DNA of 64,000 nucleotides from Flammeovirga pacifica (GTDB taxonomy: Bacteria > Bacteroidota > Bacteroidia > Cytophagales > Flammeovirgaceae). Shown piece after piece: positions 45,100-52,710 of this stretch; position 1 is the stretch's first letter, and the number at the start of each line of letters is the position of its first letter. The stretch is from positions 1,357,881-1,421,880 of the forward strand of contig NZ_JRYR02000001.1 in the NCBI RefSeq assembly GCF_000807855.2, written 5' to 3'. Below the pieces are notes generated by a model. It did no database searches, was not told where the DNA came from, and worked only from the letters and a program-made list of their open reading frames with translations. A program made the position numbers and the translations under genes.

Positions 45100-45987
45100 T
45101 TACAGCTTATTCGATATTGAAATAACCATCTCAGTACCTTTCCCTTTTTGAGCGTTCATATCAAAAGTTGCATTCTGTGCTTTCAATATTTTTTTAGCTA
45201 AATCAAGTGTTTTTATATCTTCAGTAGATTGACCATCATAACCCCAACCTCTACCGTTATCAGAAATTGATATTTGTGCTTCACCAAGTGAGGCGTACAA
45301 TGATATTGTAATCTTACCATTTCCTTCTATCGTATGTGCAGAGCATCTAATTAAAGCATTGATCGCCTTTGTGAAAGAATTAGGGTTTACTTTTACTTTT
45401 GGAGCACCTCCTATTTGAGAATCAATACTCACATTTTCTGGGATTTTATCTTTTAAATCATCGATAAGCTCTTCCATAAACTCTTGGGGTTGAATTTCTT
45501 TCAGCTTCCCAAAATTATGGGTTGAAACCATTGTCAATTCTCCAACATCATCATTTTCAATCACTTTCAAAGAATCACCATGTACCCCCATTAAACGTGA
45601 AGAAGTATAAGCTTCATCTTGAAGGTCTGTTTTAGAATCTTCTATTTCTGGCAGATATTCGCCTGACATCTCTATGATCTCATCTTGAATCTTAGGTTTA
45701 TTTACTTTTGAAGGTTTCACCTGAATTTCTTCTAACTCTCTTACCTTATCTTCTAGATAATTTATTTTTTCTTTTTGGGCATTATATGATTTTCTTCCTC
45801 GCTTTTGTTGACGTCTTCTCAGCACATCAATAGTGATACATAAGAAAGTTAAAACAACGACAACAGCAATCCATATCATTCTTTCACGTTCAAAAGCCGT
45901 AAAACTATAATTACTCTGAGCCATCGCATTAGAGCTAGAGAGTAAAAATGATGCTAGAAAAAACATATTACAAAAAAGGTATCTCAC
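45100..45987 (-). CDS. Membrane-anchored protein with histidine-kinase-type ATPase domain
   Basis: A 295-residue protein with a signal-like N-terminus (1-23, ending AMAQ), a transmembrane helix (about 37-55), a basic and coiled-coil stretch (58-90), an acidic linker (100-160) and a GHKL ATPase domain (about 165-295). ATP-site residues look intact: N-box Asn210, D243-NGRGW and GKGT (282-285). There is no recognisable H-box with phospho-accepting histidine, and no sensor domain beyond the very short outside part. It could be a partner of a separate phosphotransfer protein, or a non-signalling ATPase. It is monocistronic. Confidence 0.7.
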   Translation of the reverse strand: MRYLFCNMFFLASFLLSSSNAMAQSNYSFTAFERERMIWIAVVVVLTFLCITIDVLRRRQQKRGRKSYNAQKEKINYLEDKVRELEEIQVKPSKVNKPKIQDEIIEMSGEYLPEIEDSKTDLQDEAYTSSRLMGVHGDSLKVIENDDVGELTMVSTHNFGKLKEIQPQEFMEELIDDLKDKIPENVSIDSQIGGAPKVKVNPNSFTKAINALIRCSAHTIEGNGKITISLYASLGEAQISISDNGRGWGYDGQSTEDIKTLDLAKKILKAQNATFDMNAQKGKGTEMVISISNKL

Positions 45988-46052
45988 TGTTAATTTACTT
46001 TATGATTGTAGTTTTATTTATAGAACTGTAAAAAGATAAATTTATTTCAAGT

Positions 46053-47045
46053 TCAATTATAAATACTTAAACCCTCCGTACAGTTTTTACAAATATCTAT
46101 TTTCTCTCTTCCTTTCAGAAGTTGTTTTCTAAAACTGACGTAGGATTTATTTCTCCATATTTTTCTAAACCCAATATAATCATTTTTTAAAGTTCCTAGT
46201 ACGTATTTAGCATCTTTATCAAAACAACAAGGAACCACATTGCCATCCCAAGTTATCACTGCAGAATTCCATAACCTCCAACAATGTCTCTCCCATTTTC
46301 CTTTAAATTGATATTTTCCATCATCAGTCTTCTGATATCTAGAATATTGATCCAAAGTGGGTATTAAAGGAGATCCGTTCTCATAATCATAAATTTGAGC
46401 CGTTTTAAACTGTATATCATCAACCTTTAATTCTTTTGCTAATTCCTTTGCCTCTTCTATTTGATGTTCATTAGGACGAACCACTAAAAATTGAATAACC
46501 ACTTCAGGAGTTTTAGATTTTAATCGATCCTTTGCAGCTACTATATTTCGGATACCATCCAATACTTTTTCGATATCGCCCCCTATTCTATACTTTTCAT
46601 AAGTTTCTTGAGTAGTACCATCTAATGAAACGATTAATCGATCTAAACCTGATTTTACGGTAGCATCAGCATTTTGATCATTAAGATAATGTGCATTGGT
46701 AGAGGTAGAAGTAAACACTTTATGTTCGTCAGCTATCTTTACCATTTTCAAAAAGTTCTTATTTAAATAGGGTTCTCCCTGAAAATAAAAGGTCAAATTC
46801 ATTAAAGTCCCTTGTAATTCTTGAATTACGTTTTCAAAAAGAGATGTAGAAAGCATTCCGGTATCACGGGTAAAAGATCTTAATCCACTAGGACATTCAG
46901 GGCATCTTAAATTGCACGAGGTTGTAGGTTCGATAGCAATACTAATTGGATCTCCCCAATGAACTTCCCAACCCAAATATTTAGAAATCTGATAACTAAT
47001 AAAAATAAGAAATGCGTTATATATTTTTCTCAACGAGAGTTTTCT
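46053..47045 (-). CDS. Radical SAM/SPASM domain protein
   Basis: An iron-sulfur enzyme using SAM radicals; its substrate is unknown. The N-terminal cluster motif is C-N-L-R-C-P-E-C within IEPTTSCNLRCPECPSG, the classic CX3CX2C. A C-terminal SPASM-like region has VVPCCFDKDAKYVLG and ICKNCTEG near the end, for auxiliary Fe-S clusters. I prefer the ATG at 47045 (MRKLSLRKIYN, 330 residues), because relatives begin there; an upstream in-frame ATG at 47087 would add 14 residues. No precursor-peptide gene is visible beside it. It is divergent from the WYL regulator gene, about 120 bases apart. Confidence 0.88.
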   Translation of the reverse strand, partial: RKLSLRKIYNAFLIFISYQISKYLGWEVHWGDPISIAIEPTTSCNLRCPECPSGLRSFTRDTGMLSTSLFENVIQELQGTLMNLTFYFQGEPYLNKNFLKMVKIADEHKVFTSTSTNAHYLNDQNADATVKSGLDRLIVSLDGTTQETYEKYRIGGDIEKVLDGIRNIVAAKDRLKSKTPEVVIQFLVVRPNEHQIEEAKELAKELKVDDIQFKTAQIYDYENGSPLIPTLDQYSRYQKTDDGKYQFKGKWERHCWRLWNSAVITWDGNVVPCCFDKDAKYVLGTLKNDYIGFRKIWRNKSYVSFRKQLLKGREKIDICKNCTEGLSIYN

Positions 47046-47166
47046 CATAATTGATGTTAGATCTGTTTGCGTACGATAAAATGCCAATTATCGTCTTTAA
47101 AAAAGGATGAATAACAAATTAAATCATTTTTCTTGGTAACTTAGATAACTGATAAAATTAAATCTG

Positions 47167-48165
47167 ATGAAAAGTAGTAAACTATCTTTTTTAAGGTATC
47201 TATTAATAGATCGATGCATAAGAAGTAAACAAAACCCTTATCCATCAAAAATGTATTTGCTTGATAAATGTCGTGATGAATTTGGTGTTAATTCTCCTTC
47301 TACTATAGAAAAAGACTTACAAGCATTAAGACAGGAATTTGATGCACCAATTGTTTATTCAAAAAAGTTTGATGGGTATTCGTATAGCGATCCTCAATAT
47401 AAATTACTGGGTGTAACCCTTACTGAAGAACATTTAGAAGCACTAAATTTTGTAGAAACCTTTTTAGATGAATTTAAAGCACTCCCTGTTTTAAGTAATT
47501 TTTCTGATGCTGTCGATAAGGTTTTGGATGGTTTAGATATTACAAAAACATTCAATAATGATAAACAGAAGAAATTTGAAAATTTTATTCACTTAGAGAA
47601 GAAAATCTATTCTAAGGGAGATCAACTATTTTCATCTTTGATAGATTCCACTAAAAATCATGAAGTAATACAAATACAGTATAAAAAATTTGATACTAAT
47701 GATATAGAAACATACGATTTCCATCCCTATTTCATCAAAGAATACAAAGGTCTATGGTACATTACTGGGTATGCTGAAAATAGAAAAGCAATTCGGACTT
47801 TAGGCATTGATCGAATCATAGATTTACAGCTTTTACCAGACACACCTTTCCACATTGAGAAAGAATTTGATAGAGATGCATATTTTAAACATTGCATTGG
47901 TGTCACCTTAAAAGGTAAACCTCAAGAAATAAGATTATTGGTAAGTAAACTAGCTGCCAACTATTTTAAGACAAGTAAAATTCATGATTCTCAAGAAATA
48001 ATAAATGAGGAGGAAGATGGTGTTGAAATTCACTTGAAATTAGTAGACAATAATGAATTAAGATCAATTATCTTAAGCTGGGGAAGTCAGATTGAAGTAT
48101 TAGCCCCCTTTAGTCTAAGAAAATGGATGGCAGAAGAAATTAAAAAATTAGCTCAAAAATATTGA
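47167..48165 (+). CDS. WYL-domain transcriptional regulator
   Basis: DNA-binding regulator of 332 residues. The N-terminal part (about 1-75) is a winged-helix fold (SPSTIEKDLQALRQEFDAPIVY). The WYL domain follows (about 165-250), with IQIQYKKFD, the Trp-Tyr core in YKGLWYITGYAENRKAIRTLGIDRI, and a WCX-like C-terminal extension ending SLRKWMAEEIKKLAQKY. WYL domains sense nucleotides or other small ligands in characterised cases. It is the first gene of a plus-strand run and overlaps acpH by four bases (TTGA), but acpH is not an obvious regulatory target. Confidence 0.88.
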   Translation: MKSSKLSFLRYLLIDRCIRSKQNPYPSKMYLLDKCRDEFGVNSPSTIEKDLQALRQEFDAPIVYSKKFDGYSYSDPQYKLLGVTLTEEHLEALNFVETFLDEFKALPVLSNFSDAVDKVLDGLDITKTFNNDKQKKFENFIHLEKKIYSKGDQLFSSLIDSTKNHEVIQIQYKKFDTNDIETYDFHPYFIKEYKGLWYITGYAENRKAIRTLGIDRIIDLQLLPDTPFHIEKEFDRDAYFKHCIGVTLKGKPQEIRLLVSKLAANYFKTSKIHDSQEIINEEEDGVEIHLKLVDNNELRSIILSWGSQIEVLAPFSLRKWMAEEIKKLAQKY

Positions 48166-48743
48166 ATTATTTAGCACACTTATATTTATCAAAGGATGAT
48201 CAAGAAGAAATGTTTGGAAATTTTCTTGGCGACTTTGTGAAAGGAAAAAAACTTGATTATCTACCTCAAAAAGTAGAAAAAGGTGTACGACTTCATCGTT
48301 TAATTGATGAATACACTGATCAACATCCTGTCACTAAAGAAATACAAAATCGTCTACGCCCAAATGCAGGAAGATTCTCATTAATTGTAGTAGATATTTA
48401 TTATGATCATTTTCTTGCTAAACATTGGACCTCCTTTGAAAAACAGATAGACTTATATGCTTTTGCTCATCAATTCTACGACCACCCTTATTGGAACAAA
48501 GATTGGGTACCTCAAAAGGCGTTAGATATGTATCCTTACATGAAAAGTTATGATTGGCTAAATGTCTATGCTAATTTAAGCGGTATGGAAAAAGTTTTTT
48601 CCGGAATGCAAAGAAGAATTAAAAACCGAGCAGAACTATCGAAAGCTGCTGGATGGTTAGAAGAAGATTATCAATTTTATCAGAAACATTTTTTTGATTT
48701 CTTTCCAGACTTAGTAAATTTCACAAAGCAACAAAAATTATAA
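48162..48743 (+). CDS. acpH: Acyl carrier protein phosphodiesterase
   Basis: Removes the phosphopantetheine arm from holo-ACP (AcpH/DUF479 family). The 193-residue protein starts NYLAHLYLS, the canonical family beginning, and continues with GNFLGDFVKG (21-30), RLHRLIDEYTDQHP (44-57) and VVDIYYDHFLAKHW. The HD-domain-like Asp/His set is present. The start codon is TTG at 48162, overlapping the WYL gene stop as TTGA; no ATG exists nearby that would keep the conserved N-terminus. The potassium channel gene follows two bases later. Confidence 0.92.
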   Translation: MNYLAHLYLSKDDQEEMFGNFLGDFVKGKKLDYLPQKVEKGVRLHRLIDEYTDQHPVTKEIQNRLRPNAGRFSLIVVDIYYDHFLAKHWTSFEKQIDLYAFAHQFYDHPYWNKDWVPQKALDMYPYMKSYDWLNVYANLSGMEKVFSGMQRRIKNRAELSKAAGWLEEDYQFYQKHFFDFFPDLVNFTKQQKL

Positions 48744-48745
48744 AA

Positions 48746-49408
48746 ATGGCAATTGTTTTCAGTAAAACTATATTTAACAATCTTCATAAATTAAGATATA
48801 TTCTTCTTATCATCGCTTATTTTTTAGTATTATGGGCACCTATTATTTTTCAATCATTTGGAGTAATAGATTTAGTGAGTGATATCTCTCTTATTGTTCT
48901 ATTATTTGCCATCGTAAATTTCATCAGAAAAAAAAATACTTATAATAAAGTCTTCACATTCATATCATTTATGATAATTTTTGGAAGAGGTGCGACAGTT
49001 GGCATAGAAAATGACAATGCTATTATAGTAAGTTGGATAGCACTTCTTATTTACTTCTGCTTTTTTCTCCGAATTTTATTAATTGAAGTGTGGGGAGCAA
49101 ATAAAGTAAATTTGAATACTATTTTAGGAGCAATTGCCGGTTATATTCAAATCGGAGTAATTGCTTTTGCTCTTTTTAAAGTTTGTGATATACTTTACTA
49201 CAATCAAGCGTTTTCTCAACCAGTTGAGGTTTCCGACTTGATATATTTTAGCTTTGTTACATTAACAACAGTAGGATATGGCGATATTTCTCCTGTAGCA
49301 GATGAAGTCAAAGCTTTTTCTGTTATTTTTGCAATGGTAGGACAATTTTATATGGCTATATTAATGGCATTACTTGTCGGTAAGTACCAGCAAGAACATG
49401 GAAAATAA
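48746..49408 (+). CDS. Potassium channel, two-pore-helix ion channel family
   Basis: Integral membrane protein of 220 residues with about six hydrophobic helices: four in the first half (about 17-40, 45-60, 68-84 and 92-114), then the pore pair (about 127-148 and 185-212). The selectivity filter TTVGYGD (174-180) lies in YFSFVTLTTVGYGDISPV, the potassium-channel signature. The first helices lack an arginine-rich voltage sensor, and no RCK/TrkA-N ligand domain is attached. It follows acpH with a two-base gap, so it is probably co-transcribed. Confidence 0.9.
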   Translation: MAIVFSKTIFNNLHKLRYILLIIAYFLVLWAPIIFQSFGVIDLVSDISLIVLLFAIVNFIRKKNTYNKVFTFISFMIIFGRGATVGIENDNAIIVSWIALLIYFCFFLRILLIEVWGANKVNLNTILGAIAGYIQIGVIAFALFKVCDILYYNQAFSQPVEVSDLIYFSFVTLTTVGYGDISPVADEVKAFSVIFAMVGQFYMAILMALLVGKYQQEHGK

Positions 49409-49461
49409 CATCAATAGAAAGTATCTACTTTATTTATTATTAACTGTGAAAACAACGACTC

Positions 49462-49842
49462 GTGGAAAAACTATTTATTAAAAAGAAAGAATTTGTTCCA
49501 GAAGTTAACTTTGATCCATCAAAAGGTCTTTTGGAAGTCAGTGGTCAATCATACCATGAATACACTGCTGAATTTTTCGAACCATTATTCAATTGGGTAA
49601 GTAATTACTTAAAACAATCAGGTCAAAATATTACATTAAATTATAAAATGACCTATTTCAATACAGCTTCATCTAAAAGTTTCTTTAGGATCATAGAGAT
49701 GCTACAGGCCTACGAAGAAGCTGGAAAAGGAAAAGCCATTGTCAATTGGTATTACAAGAAAGATGATGAAGATATGTTAGAAACTGGAGAGGATTTCATT
49801 TCTGATTCTGGATGGAAAAATATTAACCTAATTGCTTACTAA
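49462..49842 (+). CDS. SiaC-like regulatory phosphoprotein (DUF1987)
   Basis: A 126-residue protein of the SiaC/DUF1987 family, whose studied member in Pseudomonas is a phospho-switch acting with the SiaB kinase and SiaA phosphatase on a diguanylate cyclase. Family features are FDPSKGLLEVSGQSYHEYTAEFFEPLFNWV (about 18-47) and FNTASSKSFFRIIEML (about 66-81), with a serine in the region where SiaC is phosphorylated. The start is GTG at 49462, as no ATG precedes the conserved part. It lies 53 bases after the channel gene. No siaA, siaB or siaD partner is visible here, so its role is open. Confidence 0.85.
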   Translation: MEKLFIKKKEFVPEVNFDPSKGLLEVSGQSYHEYTAEFFEPLFNWVSNYLKQSGQNITLNYKMTYFNTASSKSFFRIIEMLQAYEEAGKGKAIVNWYYKKDDEDMLETGEDFISDSGWKNINLIAY

Positions 49843-49890
49843 GCAAGCAAAAAAAATTATTAGGATATATTTTTTTTAAAAAATCTTATT

Positions 49891-49926
49891 AAATTCCTTT
49901 CTCCTAAAAAAGAAAGGAATTTTTTT
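49891..49926 (+). terminator. Terminator after the SiaC-like gene
   Basis: Perfect 12-bp arms (AAATTCCTTTCT at 49891-49902 and its complement at 49911-49922) with an eight-base loop and a T-run to 49926. It ends the plus-strand run that begins with the WYL regulator. The further 200 bases up to the next small gene are AT-rich, and I see no other element there. Confidence 0.75.
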
Positions 49927-50141
49927 ATAATATGACGCGAATTTATGCGTTATTGCATTATAATATGATTATTTTTTGATTAACATGTGAACTTTTCAAG
50001 ACTACCTTCAAGTCATAAAGACTTTAAGACCAAAATCTTACATGATTAATTTAATGATTTCTAACTAATTAATAAGAAACTCCGTAATAAAATCAAACAT
50101 TTAAAAATGATTTGACTTTTTATTACCCATACAACAGAATT

Positions 50142-50414
50142 ATGATTTGGTTATTTAATTTTTTGCTTTTTGCTTATTTAATTTTATCGAACGTAGCTAT
50201 TTTTGTACGTTTATATCGCTCTTTTTTACAATACCTCACTCCCATTAAAGGATATGCTTATATGATTCTTTTAGTAGGTGTTTTAGGAAGTATTGATTAT
50301 TATGTTTATGATTTCTCTTACGGTAAATTTCAGATTTTTGAGAAAAACCAAGAGGTTTATAAACAAATCAAAGAAAGAGGAGTTGATTACAACAATTTAA
50401 CGAGCCAAAATTAA
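50142..50414 (+). CDS. Small two-helix membrane protein of unknown function
   Basis: A 90-residue protein starting at the ATG MIWLFNFLLFAYLILSNVAIF. An upstream TTG at 50112 in the same frame would add ten residues but has nothing to recommend it. Two hydrophobic helices (about 2-20 and 38-55) are followed by a polar tail (KFQIFEKNQEVYKQIKERG). I do not recognise a family. It has its own terminator, and codon use looks like that of a real gene. It lies about 300 bases after the SiaC-like gene. Confidence 0.6.
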   Translation: MIWLFNFLLFAYLILSNVAIFVRLYRSFLQYLTPIKGYAYMILLVGVLGSIDYYVYDFSYGKFQIFEKNQEVYKQIKERGVDYNNLTSQN

Positions 50415-50445
50415 TAGATCAATAAGATCTACTATATGATATTAT

Positions 50446-50480
50446 AAGCCTGATATTTTAAATAATGTCGGGCTTTTTTT
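50446..50480 (+). terminator. Terminator after the small membrane protein gene
   Basis: Arms AAGCCTGATATT (50446-50457) and AATGTCGGGCTT (50464-50475) pair over 12 positions with a G-T pair, followed by a T-run to 50480. Confidence 0.75.
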
Positions 50481-50666
50481 ATTTCTTCTAATCTATCACT
50501 GACTCACTCAAGTGAACACTAAGTAAGTCACAAAAATATTATAGACATTGATAAGGCTTTGTTTCTAATACTTAAAAATGATTTACTGTATAAGCTTAGT
50601 AATGCGGTACTGTCATTTTCTATCTCACAACATCAAAGACACCCCTTTTACAATTTGTGATATAAA

Positions 50667-50697
50667 AAAAGGCAACCCATTGTCTGGATTGCCTTTT
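50667..50697 (-). terminator. Terminator of yidC
   Basis: Arms AAAAGGCAACCCA (50667-50679) and TGGATTGCCTTTT (50685-50697) pair with one mismatch around a five-base loop. On the minus strand a U-run follows the stem. Confidence 0.8.
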
Positions 50698-50715
50698 ATA
50701 TCGTTTAGAAATGAA

Positions 50716-52521
50716 CTAGTCGTCCTTTCCTTTTTTCTTTGCTGCTTGCTGTGCTTTTTGTTGCTCTTTCATTGCTTTATCAATACGAGCGGCAAAACCT
50801 CCAGCCTTTTTATTCGCATTCTTCTTTTTATTTTCATCCATTACTTTACGGATCTTATCTTCATTCACGAAACGCTTAGAAGCTAACTGTTGTACAATTG
50901 TAAAACAGTTTGAAACGAAATAGTAATATGTTAAACCAGCTGCAAAGCTGTTGAAGATAAATAAGAAGATTACAGGAGAAATATATGAGAAATATTTCAT
51001 CTGTGGATTCGACTGTACTTGAATCTGATTTTGGAAGTAAGTATACCCTGCCATTGAGACAGCCCACAATAACGTAAATAACGATACGTGATCTCCGTAA
51101 AAAGGAATACTAAATGGTAAATCCAAAATTGAATCATATGAAGATAAATCATCTGCCCATAAGAATGCTTGACCTCTTAATTGAATAGCATTTGGGAAGA
51201 AGTTATACAACGCTACAAAGAATGGCATTTGAGCAACCATTGGAATACAACCTGAAAGCGGGCTTGCTCCTACTTTAGAATACAAGGCCATTGTTTCTTG
51301 TTGTACTTTCATTTGGTCATCACCATACTTTGCTTTAAGCTCATCCATTTCTGGCTTTAATAACCTCATCTTCGCCATTGATTTGTATGAGTTGAAAGTT
51401 AGTGGGTATAACACTGACTTTACTAATACCACCATAATGAAAATGATCAAGCCATATCCTAAATTAAAACCTTCCAAGAATTCAAAAATTGGAATGAAGA
51501 TATATTTAGATAATGGAGTTGTCCAAGACCAACCTAAGTAAACGTTGTCCTCAAAACCAGGAGCAACTGCTTCACAAACACGGTATTCGTTTGGACCAAA
51601 GTAATATCTCAAATTTGCTTCAGAAATTGAAGCTAAAGGAATTTGCAATGAAATGTCAGCAGTCTTTACAATATCAAGACTTGCTTCATCTGTAGACTCT
51701 TTAAGGTTGGCAGCGTTAAATTGCTTATCAGTGATAAAACCAACATTAAAGAATTTTTGCTTGGCTGAAACCCACTTCAAAGGAGTAGAAATAGCTTCTT
51801 CCTCTGTTTTTGTAGAAGCCATAGATAAATAATCAAACTTATCTTCAGCAGTATAATAATTAACTGTAGTTTTCTGACGAGAAGTTTTCATATCCTTCTC
51901 AATGGCCATCATTTTAGAATTCCATTTGTAAGAAATGTTATCACCTGATACAAATTGCTTTGCCGTTCCTAAAACAAGTTCATAACCTACAACATATTGA
52001 TCTTCCTCTAGCGTATAAATTCTTCTTAAGATTTCTTGACCCTGAGCATCTCTCGCAACCATTGCCACTTTATTTCCAGATTGCTCTGGCGTATAATACA
52101 AGGTGTTTAAGTCGATCTGACCAAAAGTCGTAGGAAGTAATTCTTGAACAGAGTAATTATCTTTATTTACTAAGTGTAATTCTTTTTTATCATAAGTCTG
52201 TTGAGTTTTGATTAAAACATCTTCAACTCTACCACCTTTTGAATTAAAAACAACTTCTACTTTATTATTACTAAGGACTAAATCTTTCTCCTCTCCATTC
52301 ATTACAGCCGAAAACAGACCATATTGTTGTTGCAATACTGAATCTGGAACTACTGTAGGCGTTAATTCTGTTTGTTTGTTTTGACTAGCAGTCTCTAAAT
52401 TTTCAACTTGTTCTGTTGCATTTTGAACCGCTTCCTCCTGTGGATCAGGCTGAAAGAAGAACATATAAGCAACCAACATAGCTGATAAAATCAGAAAACC
52501 AGTTGTTTGATTTTTATCCAT
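50716..52521 (-). CDS. yidC: Membrane protein insertase YidC
   Basis: Inserts and folds inner-membrane proteins with or without Sec. The 601-residue protein has an N-terminal helix (residues 6-22), a large periplasmic beta domain (about 60-340) and the conserved insertase core (about 355-560). The core includes NLGYGLIIFIMVVLVKSVLYPLTF, MDELKAKYGDDQMKVQQETMALY, the SGCIPMVAQMPFFVALYNFF hydrophilic-groove region, and a charged C-terminal tail rich in Lys, Gln and Ala. Length and the periplasmic domain match Gram-negative YidC. It follows pyrG on the same strand, separated by a terminator and a 190-base gap. Confidence 0.95.
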   Translation of the reverse strand: MDKNQTTGFLILSAMLVAYMFFFQPDPQEEAVQNATEQVENLETASQNKQTELTPTVVPDSVLQQQYGLFSAVMNGEEKDLVLSNNKVEVVFNSKGGRVEDVLIKTQQTYDKKELHLVNKDNYSVQELLPTTFGQIDLNTLYYTPEQSGNKVAMVARDAQGQEILRRIYTLEEDQYVVGYELVLGTAKQFVSGDNISYKWNSKMMAIEKDMKTSRQKTTVNYYTAEDKFDYLSMASTKTEEEAISTPLKWVSAKQKFFNVGFITDKQFNAANLKESTDEASLDIVKTADISLQIPLASISEANLRYYFGPNEYRVCEAVAPGFEDNVYLGWSWTTPLSKYIFIPIFEFLEGFNLGYGLIIFIMVVLVKSVLYPLTFNSYKSMAKMRLLKPEMDELKAKYGDDQMKVQQETMALYSKVGASPLSGCIPMVAQMPFFVALYNFFPNAIQLRGQAFLWADDLSSYDSILDLPFSIPFYGDHVSLFTLLWAVSMAGYTYFQNQIQVQSNPQMKYFSYISPVIFLFIFNSFAAGLTYYYFVSNCFTIVQQLASKRFVNEDKIRKVMDENKKKNANKKAGGFAARIDKAMKEQQKAQQAAKKKGKDD

Positions 52522-52591
52522 AATTAAATTTTCTGTAAAAAACTTTTATATGAGAACTTTAGAGAAATCTGAGTACCCATTAAAATGTTTG

Positions 52592-52625
52592 CAAATTTAA
52601 GATTTTTAGTTTGAAGTTTTATCAA
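52592..52625 (-). promoter_or_regulatory. Candidate yidC promoter
   Basis: Minus-strand TAAATTTG (complement of 52592-52599) matches TAnnTTTG. A TTG (complement of 52623-52625) stands 23 bases before it, slightly further than usual. The yidC start is 71 bases downstream. Confidence 0.3.
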
Positions 52626-52663
52626 AAAATTGATAAAATAATAGGCGAATTAAATAAAATAAG

Positions 52664-52693
52664 AAGCCCCTTAATGCAATCACTAAGGGGCTT
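52664..52693 (-). terminator. Terminator of pyrG
   Basis: Arms AAGCCCCTTAATG (52664-52676) and CACTAAGGGGCTT (52681-52693) pair with one G-T type mismatch and a four-base loop, followed on the minus strand by a T-containing stretch. It lies 18 bases beyond the pyrG stop. Confidence 0.8.
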
Positions 52694-52710
52694 TAATATC
52701 ATTTCAAAGA

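Noticed and set aside
49933-49950. ACGCGAATTTATGCGT mini-palindrome after the SiaC-like gene
   Set aside because: The stem is only four GC-containing pairs and no neighbouring element supports a function.
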